Source: Nemania diffusa | Taxonomy: Eukaryota > Ascomycota > Sordariomycetes > Xylariales > Xylariaceae | Length of the DNA stretch: 64,000 nt | Assembly (NCBI GenBank): GCA_038501195.1 | Contig: JBBPUQ010000001.1 | Span: 6,634,001-6,698,000 of the forward strand | Direction: 5' to 3' | In this document: piece by piece, positions 1 through 10,434 of the stretch | How positions within the stretch are numbered: the stretch's first letter is position 1 | Layout of the letters: each line of letters begins with the position of its first letter | Translations under genes and position numbers: made by a program | The notes under the pieces: model-generated | What the model was told of the DNA's origin: nothing | Databases searched by the model: none | Seen by the model: only the letters and a program-made list of their open reading frames with translations

Positions 1-2357
1 TATAAATTTAGTTAAATATTATTTTTGTATAAAATATAATATTAATATTTATTTTTTATTTTTATTATTATTTATTATTACTACTATTTTTTAATAATTT
101 TAGTTTATAATTATTTTATATATTATAAAATTAGTTATTAAATAATAATAACTATTAATTTATTTATATATTTTATTTAATATATTATTTAATTTATTTT
201 ATTGTTTAAAATTTTAATTTATAATTTAATTTTTAAACTTTTAGTTAGTTTTAATTTTATTAATAAGCTATTTTATTATTATTTAATAAATTAAAAATAT
301 TTTTAAGCTAGTTTTTATAATTATTATTATTAAAATAGTTACTACTAAGTTTAAAATTTATATTTTTTTTAATTTATAAAAATTATTTTTTAAAAAAAAT
401 ATTGTTAATATTATTAATTATTATATTAATTAAAACTAAAAGCTATATATAAAACTTTTAAACTTTTAATATATTATTAGTTTATATTTTATTAAAAATA
501 TTAAATTATATATTTATAAAATTATTAAATAATTTAATTTATAATTTAAATTAAAGTTTTTTATTTTAAATAATATTAATATAAACAATAAAGTTTTAAC
601 AGTTTTTTTATAACATTTTTTATTTAAATCTAACAATTTTAAATATTTATTTAATAATAAAATTAAAACTTTTATTTAATAGTATAAAACTTATTATTAA
701 AACTATATTATTAATATTATTGTATAATTTATTATTTTTAATAAAGTTAATAATAAATTTTTTAAATTTTTTATTTTAATATTAGTTAAAAAAAGTTACT
801 TTATTAATATATAAATTAAAATTATTTTTTAATATTATAATATTTTTTACAAAAAAGTTAAAAGTAATAATATTAATAAAACAGTTTATAAAAAAAATAT
901 TAACAAATTTATTAATAATAAAAATAATATTATTTTTAAAAACTTTAATATATTTAAACTAGTTATTATTTTTATTAATAATATAAATATTTTTTATTAA
1001 AGCTTTATAATAAAAATTAAAAATAATATTTATTAAAATTTCTTTTTAATTAAAATTTATAACTTTGTTACTTTTAAAATTTTTTTTTTAAACTATATAT
1101 AATATTATATAACAATTTTAATTTTAATAAATATATTTTTATTAATTATATATTTAAAACAAAAAATTAAAAAGTTTATTATAAAATTAATGCTATTTTA
1201 AATTTTTTTATTTAAATAATATTTTAATATAAAAACAATAAAATTAGTTTATTTAATATTATAATTTTTTTTAAAAAGTTTAAAAATTATTTATATATTT
1301 ATTTAACTTATTTTTATTTTATTTAAAAAAAAAAAAAAAAAACAAACTTAAAGTTTTATTTTTATAATTTTAGCTGTTATTATTTATATAACTTTTTATA
1401 TTTAGTTGTTATTTATTTTATTAACAATTTATTTTTATTTAATAAAGTTTTAAAATTATAATTATTTTTTATATTTATAAAAAATAATATTGTTTTATTA
1501 ATTATTAAGTTAATATATATATTTTAAATATTATTAATATAAACAAAATTTATATTAGTTTTTAATAAATATATAAAAAGCTATAAAAATATAAATAATT
1601 GTTTAAAAAAATGTTTATTTATTAAATAACTATTATTTTTTATTTAAATATATAACTAAAAAACTTTTAAAAAAAAAATTTTATAAAAACTAAAAAAGTT
1701 TATTAATAAATTAAAATATATTAAAAAAACTAATATATTAATAATATTATATTTAAAATTACTATTATTATTTTATTTATTTTTAAATTTATTTTTAAAA
1801 AATTTATAAATAAAACTTATAATAAATTTAATTTAAACAATAATATAAAAGTTTATAAAAATAAATTGAACTATTATTTAATTTTTAATAAAATTAACTA
1901 TTTAAAGTTAAATTATAACTTTTTATAATAATAACAAATTTAATAATAATAGTTTTTTATATTAAATTAATTTATTATTAATATATTATTTATATTAATA
2001 ATATTAATTAAATATAAAAAAATATTTAATTAATATAAACTTATAATAATTTTATAATAGCTATTTATTAAAATAAATACTTTAAAAACTATTTAGTGTT
2101 TATAGCATTAGTTATATAATAATTTAAATAGTTTATAAACAGCAATTAAAACAAACAAAAGTTTTAACAAAAGTTCTAGCTTTAATTAATTAATATATAT
2201 AATATATGTAATTTTATTTGATTTATTTAATCAAATAACTATTTAATTAAAACAACAGATTTAACTAAACAAATCAAATAAACACTTTTTGCAATCAATT
2301 AAAGCAAAACAAGTCAAGAGGCTATTATTTGACTTGTTTTACCTGTGTTCAGCGCTG
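1..2357 (-). mobile_element. RIP-degraded hAT-like transposon, one end
   Basis: The stretch is almost pure A/T with no usable reading frame. Its right edge at 2357 is a terminal inverted repeat which, read on the minus strand, begins CAGCGCTGAACACAGGTAAA. Read from that end, at least the first 1.1 kb matches the element starting at 49624 in the same order; near the end the differences are nearly all C/T or G/A transitions, the signature of repeat-induced point mutation. G+C content rises over the last 200 bases before 2357, so damage fades toward the terminus. The 8 bases after the end (GTCCTTCT) would be the target duplication, but the other end lies outside the window. No transposase can be read. 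The hAT assignment rests on the CAG-starting ends and on the 8-bp duplications of related copies. Confidence 0.75.
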
Positions 2358-3560
2358 GTCCTTCTTCCACGTAAAATTCATAATAATTTGTTATTCGAGT
2401 GGGGAGCGGCCTTCTCAACCAAGCTTGTGTATCCGTTAATATGTCAGGCATGAGAGATCGAATACTCCAGCGTACTTCTTTAGGTTATACAGATACTTGT
2501 TAGCGGTAAATACACTTCTGATGCTATAGTCGGGAAACTCGGAAAGTCAATATGGGAATTCGGGTCAGCTTTTTCATCTGCTTAGGTCGCCTTAATGAAT
2601 CAAGAAGATAGTTGAAGGATCCAGTGCCACGCAGCTGTGCCAGTGACGAGACCAGACCCGCGGCCTACCCGAGATATTTTCAATGTTGTTATCGAGGCGT
2701 CGTCTTTGCTTTGCACAGTCTTCGCGCTGATCAAGAAGATGATAGAGAAGGGACTTCTAAGAGATAAATTAACCCCCTTCCCGCGGCAGCGGACATCTCC
2801 TCGCGGGCCACAGATACCACACTACGCACAAACTAAAATGTAAGCCAAAAGCTTAGAATAGCCAAGGACAGCCAGAAAATAAGCCGTTACCTTTGGAAGA
2901 AAAATCGAATTACGATACTAAACATGTCGGGAGCTCTCTTCTCTCTATTATTACTAAGGAGATCACATGACATGCCTGTGATGATTATATACGTTCTATA
3001 GTAGTCCCCTCCCCCTTTTTTCAAATTTAGGAAAGGACCTAGCCGTCGAGATCAGATTTCGAACTGCCATCGACGCGCCAAACTTGAGTCTTCTATTCAC
3101 TTCCTATAGCCAATACATCAAACATTAAACCGCATGGAGCTATGATCAATTCTTTCTGTTGACTGACCTATAGACTCCACAATATTATGCCCTTTTGGGT
3201 TGCAATAGATCGTATGATAGCAGGTTAACATAAAATCAATCTTACTGATCGTGCGCTATGCGCTGTCAAATACCGTTGTAGCCAAGATCTTGGCTCTAGG
3301 TAATGCTGCATAGAGCAGTGCAAATACGCCGTATTAAACATCCACTGTCGAGATTCAGCTTATGTTGTGCGGTAATCCACATCGAGACCAGATAAACAAA
3401 AGTCCCGCCAATGTAAATTGGTATTAGCGCTAGAAGATTCAACATAAAAACACGTACGACGTTCCTGAATCTCATAAAAAGCTTGAGATCTGTCTATACT
3501 GACTCTCCACCGGTTTTCAAATCCCCCATCGACATTATTTGTACTAGACAACTAGCTACG
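2358..3560. other. Intergenic, no gene recognised
   Basis: Normal base composition returns directly after the transposon end. An open frame at 2637-2843 starts with GTG, resembles nothing I know and is not annotated. The part just before 3561 is the likely promoter and 5' leader of the Ecm33-like gene. I see no TATA box that I would defend. Confidence 0.5.
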
Positions 3561-5129
3561 ATGAAGTTGGTCACACTTGCCTACATGCTCTCCCTATTAG
3601 GGACGGCACTTGCCGGTACTAGTATATCCTCTCTTCTTCCCACTTCACCGCTGACCCCCTTTTTAGATTGTGGCGTGGAGGGCGGTACCATTGTCGTGGC
3701 TAATCCAAACTACCAAATTCTGGATGACCTTGACACTTGCAGCACGATTTTCGGCGATATTCTCATCGATCCTGCCTTCGTGTATTTCATACTACAAGGG
3801 CCGCAGGAGATTACGGGCACCATAATCGCTCACGACAACACTATTCTAAAGTCACTCGGGCTCATAGACGTGAAAAAGCTAGGAGGACTCTCGTTCGCAA
3901 GCCCAACCATTTCAACCCACATAAGCTTTCCAGAAGTAACAGAAATTGGCAATTTGGAGTGGAGGAATATCACTTGGCAATACGAAGGGGATTATTTCTC
4001 CTGGGAGGCTGAGAAACTTGTCGGAGTTTCCAACCTCGACGTCGAGGCGACCTACTTGAGCGGCTTCTCCCCGGATTATCCAACCTACGACGGTAGCTCC
4101 TTTTACTATGGGGGGCTTGTGCAGTTGGAGACGGCCGACAACATTCGCGTTGTAGGCAATCTGCGTATGAATGAGGTAGCATTTCAAGCACTCAAGACTA
4201 TAAGCGGGACTCTGCTTGTTGGGAGTAACATCAACTTTTTAAACTCAAGAGGCAAAAGAGACGAAAACAGCCCGATCGTTTCTATGCCTGCACTGGAGTC
4301 TGTGGGAAACGTTGTTATCTACGATGACGATGATATATTCCGCGCATCACCAGAGGGAAAAATCGATTTCCCAGTTCTAGGTCATGTCTACGGGGATCTC
4401 AATATCACCAATATCGGTGGAGTCTCTGGGATTTCCGTACCTACCCTTACAGATATCGACGGGGGCCTATATATCTTAGGCAACAAGGGACTGAAAACCC
4501 TTGACTTCCCGGAACTGCGAAGGGTCAATCGTATCGTTATCAATGGGGGTGATAGTTACTATGGTGGCTTTGAGACGATATCCTTCCCTGTCCTCGAAGA
4601 AGTTGGGCCTTTCCACGTTATCGCGCCAGCGTACAACTTTGATTGCTCATCCCTCGATCGTATTCGAGGAATCGCAAGCGAGTTTTCTTGTTCAAACTCC
4701 CGAGGCATCTATGACCCAGATGCGCCATCGTCAACGAGCGAAGTGCCGACTCCAAGCCCGAGCGATCCTACATCTTCCCCAACTGGTGAACCATCCCCAC
4801 CCAACGGACCGAGTTTGACGAGCGTTCTGAGTATCGCAAGTGAACCAGTGACGACGGATGAGCCTAATCTAACAAGTGGTCTAGCGACAAATGATGAGCC
4901 CAGCATCACGAGCGAACCCGTTGAGACTGACCAGCGTAGCCGAACAGATAGCACTGCACCAACAGGTTCGGTAGAATCAATAGGCACACTAGATGGCGAC
5001 ATGGGTGCTTCTCCAACGATTGAGAGCCCTCCGGACGCTTCAGGAAGCGCACCGGCTAGTTCGGATGCCTCAAGTCTAAAGTCGCCTTTCAGGGTGGTCT
5101 CGTGGTTAATTAAGTGTTGGCTGATGTAA
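3561..5129 (+). CDS. Ecm33-like secreted cell-wall protein
   Basis: Intronless, 522 aa. The first ATG in the frame is at 3561 and begins a signal peptide (MKLVTLAYMLSLLGTALAG). Residues of about 30-390 form a receptor-L-domain-like beta-solenoid with repeated short units such as 'FPELRRVNRIVI', 'FPVLEEVGP' and 'SMPALESVGNVVI'. This is the pattern of the Ecm33/Sps2/Pst1 family, which is GPI-anchored and needed for normal wall assembly. Residues of about 400-500 are a Ser/Thr/Pro-rich stalk with degenerate repeats (TSEPV, TDEPN, TSGLA), suited to O-glycosylation. The C-terminus (VVSWLIKCWLM) is short and carries a lysine, which is poor for a GPI signal; the anchor may be lost or the last exon may differ. 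Wall location is inferred. Confidence 0.75.
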   Translation: MKLVTLAYMLSLLGTALAGTSISSLLPTSPLTPFLDCGVEGGTIVVANPNYQILDDLDTCSTIFGDILIDPAFVYFILQGPQEITGTIIAHDNTILKSLGLIDVKKLGGLSFASPTISTHISFPEVTEIGNLEWRNITWQYEGDYFSWEAEKLVGVSNLDVEATYLSGFSPDYPTYDGSSFYYGGLVQLETADNIRVVGNLRMNEVAFQALKTISGTLLVGSNINFLNSRGKRDENSPIVSMPALESVGNVVIYDDDDIFRASPEGKIDFPVLGHVYGDLNITNIGGVSGISVPTLTDIDGGLYILGNKGLKTLDFPELRRVNRIVINGGDSYYGGFETISFPVLEEVGPFHVIAPAYNFDCSSLDRIRGIASEFSCSNSRGIYDPDAPSSTSEVPTPSPSDPTSSPTGEPSPPNGPSLTSVLSIASEPVTTDEPNLTSGLATNDEPSITSEPVETDQRSRTDSTAPTGSVESIGTLDGDMGASPTIESPPDASGSAPASSDASSLKSPFRVVSWLIKCWLM

Positions 5130-6429
5130 TCAATCACAACTCCTAGTAACATATTATATTAGACTAGCTCGCATAGTAATTATAATAATATCAATCTGGC
5201 GCTTACACTTGCGACGAAATCTTATCACGCCTAATTGCTAATAAAGCATTATCACTGAGTCAATCTTGTTAGTCGGGTTTAAGGACTATGTTTCTATATC
5301 CTAACTCAGAAGCCTGGGTCACAACCAAGTGATGAGTGCTATGAAGATTATGTCTGCTCCTACACAATAAATGCCTAACTCTCAGATACCTGCATCAATT
5401 TCTGATATTATAACTTTCCTTCATGTACAAATTAAGGATAGATGGCCTCCCTTTGCATTTGGTCTCCAAAAATATAACCAGTGTATAATGCAGACCCTCC
5501 GCCTAACCTCGTGCAGCCCCTGCGGACCCTAAAGCGGGCGATAATTCTTCTATGGGACATTGGATATCGGCACCCTCGAAATCCTTGATGTTATCTAGTT
5601 CAATTTAGATGGTGCTGTGCACATGGGCCTCAATGTAGCAAGCGACGTCGTCACCAGCGGAATAGAGCCGTCCACCCGAGCCCCATCTTCACCAACTGCA
5701 ACCAGATTACAGGAGGCTCCAATAACGCACCAAGCTAGATGTCAGCCAAAGACACCAGCAGCCACTAGATGGAGCTGGTGAGTGGGGTTCAGAACTCTGC
5801 ATCGCTCGCCGAAGCGGCCAGCATTCTCACAGAAGAGCTCGTGATACGACTGTGCCGCATCCTAGCCATATCGCCGGAAGAATGTGACAGGGGCTAGCCG
5901 ATGCACACAGTATATGCATGCATCAGCACATATGTCGTCGCGTTGGCGATTAATTATCTAGCTTTTGAACACCCAAGGTCAAAGTGCCACTGTGTCCCAA
6001 TGAACTTCCAACTACGAGTCGATGGCATTCCTTCGATGGAGCTTTAAACTTAGGGGCCGACTACTTCGTAACTACATACATGCATTTGCAAAGATGCACT
6101 AATAGGGATGCTAGAAATACCAGAACCTACCAACTAGAGCCCAAGTTGAGTAAGGCTTTCTTCAACTTTGAGGGGCAGTCTATCTATATCTCTTGTGGTT
6201 ATCCAGTCATTCTTTTGCACGTGGCGTTTACGGGTTTGAAGCTGGGCTCGCATAAGAGGGGTAAAATGCGACCTTTCAGTTTCTGCGCTCCTTTAACTAG
6301 GCCTTTCTCAATTGCTGTCCCGCTTAACTAAAGGACCTTCATTTTTGAGGAAGAACTTTTTTTCGGAATTTATTCATAGAGCCGAGCCTCCAATTGCTAC
6401 ATCTACAAGTCAAAGCCAAATTTCACAAC
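5130..6429. other. Intergenic, no gene recognised
   Basis: 1.3 kb between the Ecm33-like gene and the NACHT gene. The longest open frame (5984-6331) starts with GTG, has no recognisable motif and ends before the NACHT start. The last 100-150 bases before 6430 are the probable promoter and leader of the NACHT gene. Confidence 0.5.
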
Positions 6430-6694
6430 ATGGCCGACCCATTGTCTTTGACTGGAACTGCGGTTGGGATTGTTTCCCTCGGCATTCAGGTGACGCAGTC
6501 GCTGTTTGACTATTATCATGCTTTCAGATCCCAAGACTCTGATATCTTCTACACGAAGAAAAAGCTCTCTAGTTTGCTCGAGATGCTCGAGCATTTACGA
6601 AGTCATGTTAATGATCGCCGATTCAGAGCCGATGAGCAGGCTTTAGTTCAAAAGATTGAATCTCATATTGGAGAGTGCGAGGACTGCATTCAGG

Positions 6695-7334
6695 CAGCGC
6701 TCCACACAGGTAAAACAAGTCAAATAAACGGCTTTTGACGTGATTTGCCTTGATTGATCGCAAAAAGCGCTTATTTGACTTGTTTGGTCGAATCTGTTGT
6801 TTGATTTGAACAAGTATTTGATCAAACAAACCAAATAAAACTACAAGGTGTGTTAGTAAGCATGATAGTAGGTAGAGTAGTAGGTAAAATAGTAGGTAGA
6901 GTGGTAGGTAAGGTGGTACGCAGTAGGTAAGGTGGTAGGTAGGGTGGTAGGTAGGGTGGTAGGAAGTAGGTAAGGTAGTAAGTAGTGGCTAGGCAAGTGG
7001 CTAGGTAGGTAGGTAAGTGGCTGGGTAGGTAAGTGGGCCTTTTAGGTAGGAAAGGGTTCCTATTGGTGGATTAATGTGGACCCTGAAATAGACTGCTACT
7101 TTACCTATGTAGGTAAGAAAGTATTACATCTTCTGAATAGCTTCTTTTTATTAAAAAAACAACAAAAAAAATCAAAAGAAAAAAAAGAAATTATTTGCAA
7201 ATAACCGGCAAACACAGGTAAGATAAGAAATCTTTGATTTGCCTGCAAATAAATTCAAACCCTTTATTTGTGCCTTGGTTAGTCAAGTTATCTGTCAAGC
7301 AGTCAAAGTATTGTTTTACCTGTGGGGAGCGCTG
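6695..7334. mobile_element. Non-autonomous hAT-like element (copy 1), 640 bp
   Basis: Left end CAGCGCTCCACACAGGTAAA; the right end read in reverse is CAGCGCTCCCCACAGGTAAA, with about 24 bp matching and one mismatch. It is flanked by a perfect 8-bp target duplication, CATTCAGG (6687-6694 and 7335-7342). The inside has no transposase frame. It contains a GTAGGTA-type microsatellite (about 6848-7040), then a T-rich/A-rich tract (about 7141-7190). Base composition is normal, so this copy escaped RIP. CAG-starting ends with 8-bp duplications fit the hAT superfamily. Copy 2 at 47926-48524 has the same plan in the opposite orientation. Confidence 0.9.
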
Positions 7335-9251
7335 CATTCAGGAACTCCAGGAGGACGCAAAAAAGTTCGAGAAGACGCCGGCTACTAGTTTTCAGTTGAC
7401 AGTTAAGTCGGCAGCCCGCCGCGTTGCATACCCTTTGCGCAAGAGCACATTACAGAAACTGAGTGAGGACGTCGACGACGTCACACTTCGCCTCAAACTT
7501 GTCCTTCAATTGCTGCAGCAAGAGGTTATTGACCGTGTGTCAGACGATATCGAAGATGTCAAGGCACTCCTGAGTCTAATCAGAGCCTCGCAAATTTCTT
7601 CAGAGCTCCAGGATTGGCTCAAAGCCCCCGATGCAACTGTCAACTTCAACGAAGCACACAAGAAGAAGCATCCGCGCACTGGACTCTGGCTTGTCCAAGG
7701 TACTGATTTTAATTCCTGGCTTGAAAGCCAAAAGTCTTTCTTATGGCTGAGAGGCTTTGCAGGGTGCGGCAAATCCGTGCTGTGCTCAACTGCTATCCAG
7801 TATGCCTTTCGACATCGCATGTCTGACCCAAAAATAGGCGTTGCCTTTTTCTTCTTCACTTTCAACGACGAAGGCAAACAAAGCGCTTCTGCGATGCTTC
7901 GTGCGCTCATACTACAGTTATCATCGCAACAAGATAGTCATAATGCTCTATCACACTTGCATAGTAGCTACCGTCATGCTAGTCCTCCTGACGAGGCGCT
8001 TCTGGGTTGCCTCCATCAACTAGTGAGAGCATTTCATAACGTCTACATACTAGTAGATGCACTAGACGAGAGCCCGCGAAACAAATATCGAGAAATGTTG
8101 CTCCAGGTCTTGGAGGATATGCGTGCATGGGAAGAACTAGGTCTGCACCTCCTAGTCACGAGCCGAGACGAAGGTGACATTAGAGATGGATTGCAGGCAA
8201 CTCCAAAAGAGACCCTTGAAATGAAAAATAGCAAAGTCGATCAAGACATAGCCGCTTTCATTGGTGAACATCTTCAAGAAAGCAGGCAGCTTCGGAAGTG
8301 GCGAAAACACCATGACCGAATTCAAACGACGCTAACAGATGGGGCGAAAGGAGTGTTAGTATTACCCTTCGAGCTTTGATATACAATACTTATTAACATG
8401 TTGCTAGTTTCCGCTGGGTAGAATGCCAATTCAAAGCCCTAGCGAGTTGTTCGGTGAATCAACACCTACTGGGAAAGCTACTGCAGTCACTTCCGAGGTC
8501 GCTGGATGAGACTTATGCTCGAATGCTTGAAAATATTTCCCCAGAACTACAGGAGTACGCTCAGCAAATGTTAATAGTACTATGCTGTGCTGTAAGACCT
8601 CTAACAGCCTTAGAGTTAATCGACGCGCTTGCTTTCGACCTCGCCGACAGCCCTAGATTTGATAGTGCGCGCAGATTTGAAGATGTTGATGGGCTTCAAG
8701 ACATTTGCCCTGGATTTACAGAAGTTAATATTGACCCCAAGACCGAAAACACGACTATTAGAATTGCACACTTTTCTGCTCAAGAATATCTTGAATCAGA
8801 GAGAATTCTTGTTTATCGGGAGATTTCGCTATTCCACGTCCGGAGACAAGACGGCCATGCTCGCATAGCCAGTATCTGCTTGGCCTTGATGCTTGAGCCG
8901 CAAATAAGAGGAATGATAGACCGGAATAAAATCATAAGACTGTTTCCACTAGCCGAATATGCTGCTCGATATTGGGATACCCACACCAAACAGGGCACGC
9001 CAACGGACGGAATTCAAGCACAGATTCTGCAATTATTCCGAGACACAAATGCAGGCAGCTTCAGCACTTGGGTACACATCTATAACGTTGATCGCCAGGG
9101 TTCAGTGAATAAAAACATAACACCACAGCCTATCTATTATGCTGCGTTCCTAGGCCTGGGCAAAGTTCTTAATTGGCTTCTCAACGAAGACCAAACTATC
9201 CCCTCTCCTCCAATGATAGTAGAGCTTATAAATGCTGAGGGTGGGGCTCAT

Positions 9252-10340
9252 GGGACAGCGCTCCAGGCCGCGGCGCTTAAGGGCCATCGTGACGCCTTTG
9301 ATATCTTGATCGAAAAGGGTACCAGCATAGATGCGCTAGGTGGGCATTTCGGCTCTGCCCTCCAGGCTGCTTCAGTAGGAGGAAACGAAGAGATTGTTCA
9401 AATATTGTTGGACAAGGGTGCCGATATAAATATGTCATGTGGGTATTGTGGCTCTGCCCTCCAGGCTGCTTCAGCAGAAGGAAACGAAAGAATTGTTCAA
9501 ATATTGTTGGATCAGGGTGCCGATATAAATATATCAGGTGGGCATTTCGGCTCCGCCCTCCGAACTGCAATAGTACACGGAAACGAAAGAATCGTTCAAA
9601 TATTGTTGGACAAAGGTGCCGATATAAATATATCAGAAGGGCGCCTTGGCTCTCCCCTCAGAGCTGCAATAGTATACGGAAACGAAAAAATCATTCAAAT
9701 ATTATTGGACAAAGGTGGCGATATAAATATGCCAGATAGGCGCCTTGGCTCTGTCCTCCAGGCTGCTTCAGCAGAAGGAAACGAAAGAGTTGTTCAAATA
9801 TTGCTAGACAAGGGTGCTGAGATAAATATGCCAGGTGGAAATTATGGCTCTGCCCTCCAGGCTGCTTGCAATGGAAGAAATGAAAAGATTGTTCAAATAT
9901 TGCTAGACAGAGGTGCAGATATAAATATGCCAGGTGGGTATTTTGGCTCTGCTCTCCAAGCTGCGATAGTTATAGGACACGAAAAGATTGTTCAAATGTT
10001 GTTGGACAGAGGTGCAGATATAAATATGTTAGATGGGTATTTTGGCTCTACTCTCCAGGCTGCGATAGTTACAAGACGCGAAAAAATTGTTCAAATGTTG
10101 TTGAACAGGGGTGCCGATATAAATATGGCAGGTGGGTGTTACGGCTTTGCTCTCCAGGTTGCTTCAGCAAGAGGAGGGGAAAAGGTTGTTCAAATATTGT
10201 TGGATAGAGGTGCAGATATAAATATGCTAGGTGGGCGTTATGGCTCTGCCCTCCAGGCTGCGATAGCACTGGACCACAAAAAGGTTGTTCAAATGTTGTT
10301 GGAGAAAGGTGCGACAACGTCTATTCTAGAGAAGGAAGAA
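9252..10340 (+). repeat. Eleven 99-bp ankyrin-coding repeats
   Basis: Eleven in-frame units of exactly 99 bp, each coding for 33 aa on the plan GSALQAA..GNE.IVQILLD.GADIN. Units 2-11 are close to each other at DNA level as well as protein level. Variation clusters at the positions after GSALQAA and around the GADIN-M.GG turn, which are the exposed positions in ankyrin repeats. Unit 1 (GTALQAAALKGHRDAFD) and the end of unit 11 are the most diverged, as usual for capping repeats. Confidence 0.9.
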
Positions 10341-10434
10341 CTAGCTAGCCTGAAAGCGATGAAATTGGCTTCTAAAGCAATAGGGTTAGATAGATAGCAT
10401 AGCGTAAAGTCCTTGTTACATATAGTCTATAGTA

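Larger units (their letters stand above)
6430..10397 (+). pseudogene. NACHT-ankyrin STAND (NLR-like) gene, interrupted by a transposon
   Basis: Apparent exons are 6430-6694, 7343-8354 and 8408-10397, giving 1088 aa once the 6695-7334 element and one target duplication are left out. The start at 6430 (MADPLSLTGTAVGIVSLG) opens the coiled N-terminal domain common in fungal STAND proteins. NACHT follows: P-loop GFAGCGKS at about 226-233, Walker B VYILVDALDE at about 322-331, then LLVTSRDEGD. An intron at 8355-8407 (GTTAGT...GCTAG, branch TTAAC) joins GAKGV to FRWVECQF in frame. Eleven 33-aa ankyrin repeats fill about 708-1070. The family acts in heterokaryon incompatibility and innate-immunity-like recognition. 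As it stands, translation stops inside the element at 6738 after 102 aa, unless the element is spliced out. The 3' end faces the MFS gene 37 bp away. Confidence 0.85.

Noticed and set aside
5984..6331. 115-aa frame before the NACHT gene
   Set aside because: Starts with GTG, has no motif and no splice partner.
9252..10340. Regular 99-bp repeats as a CRISPR-like array
   Set aside because: They are in-frame ankyrin units within a eukaryotic gene.
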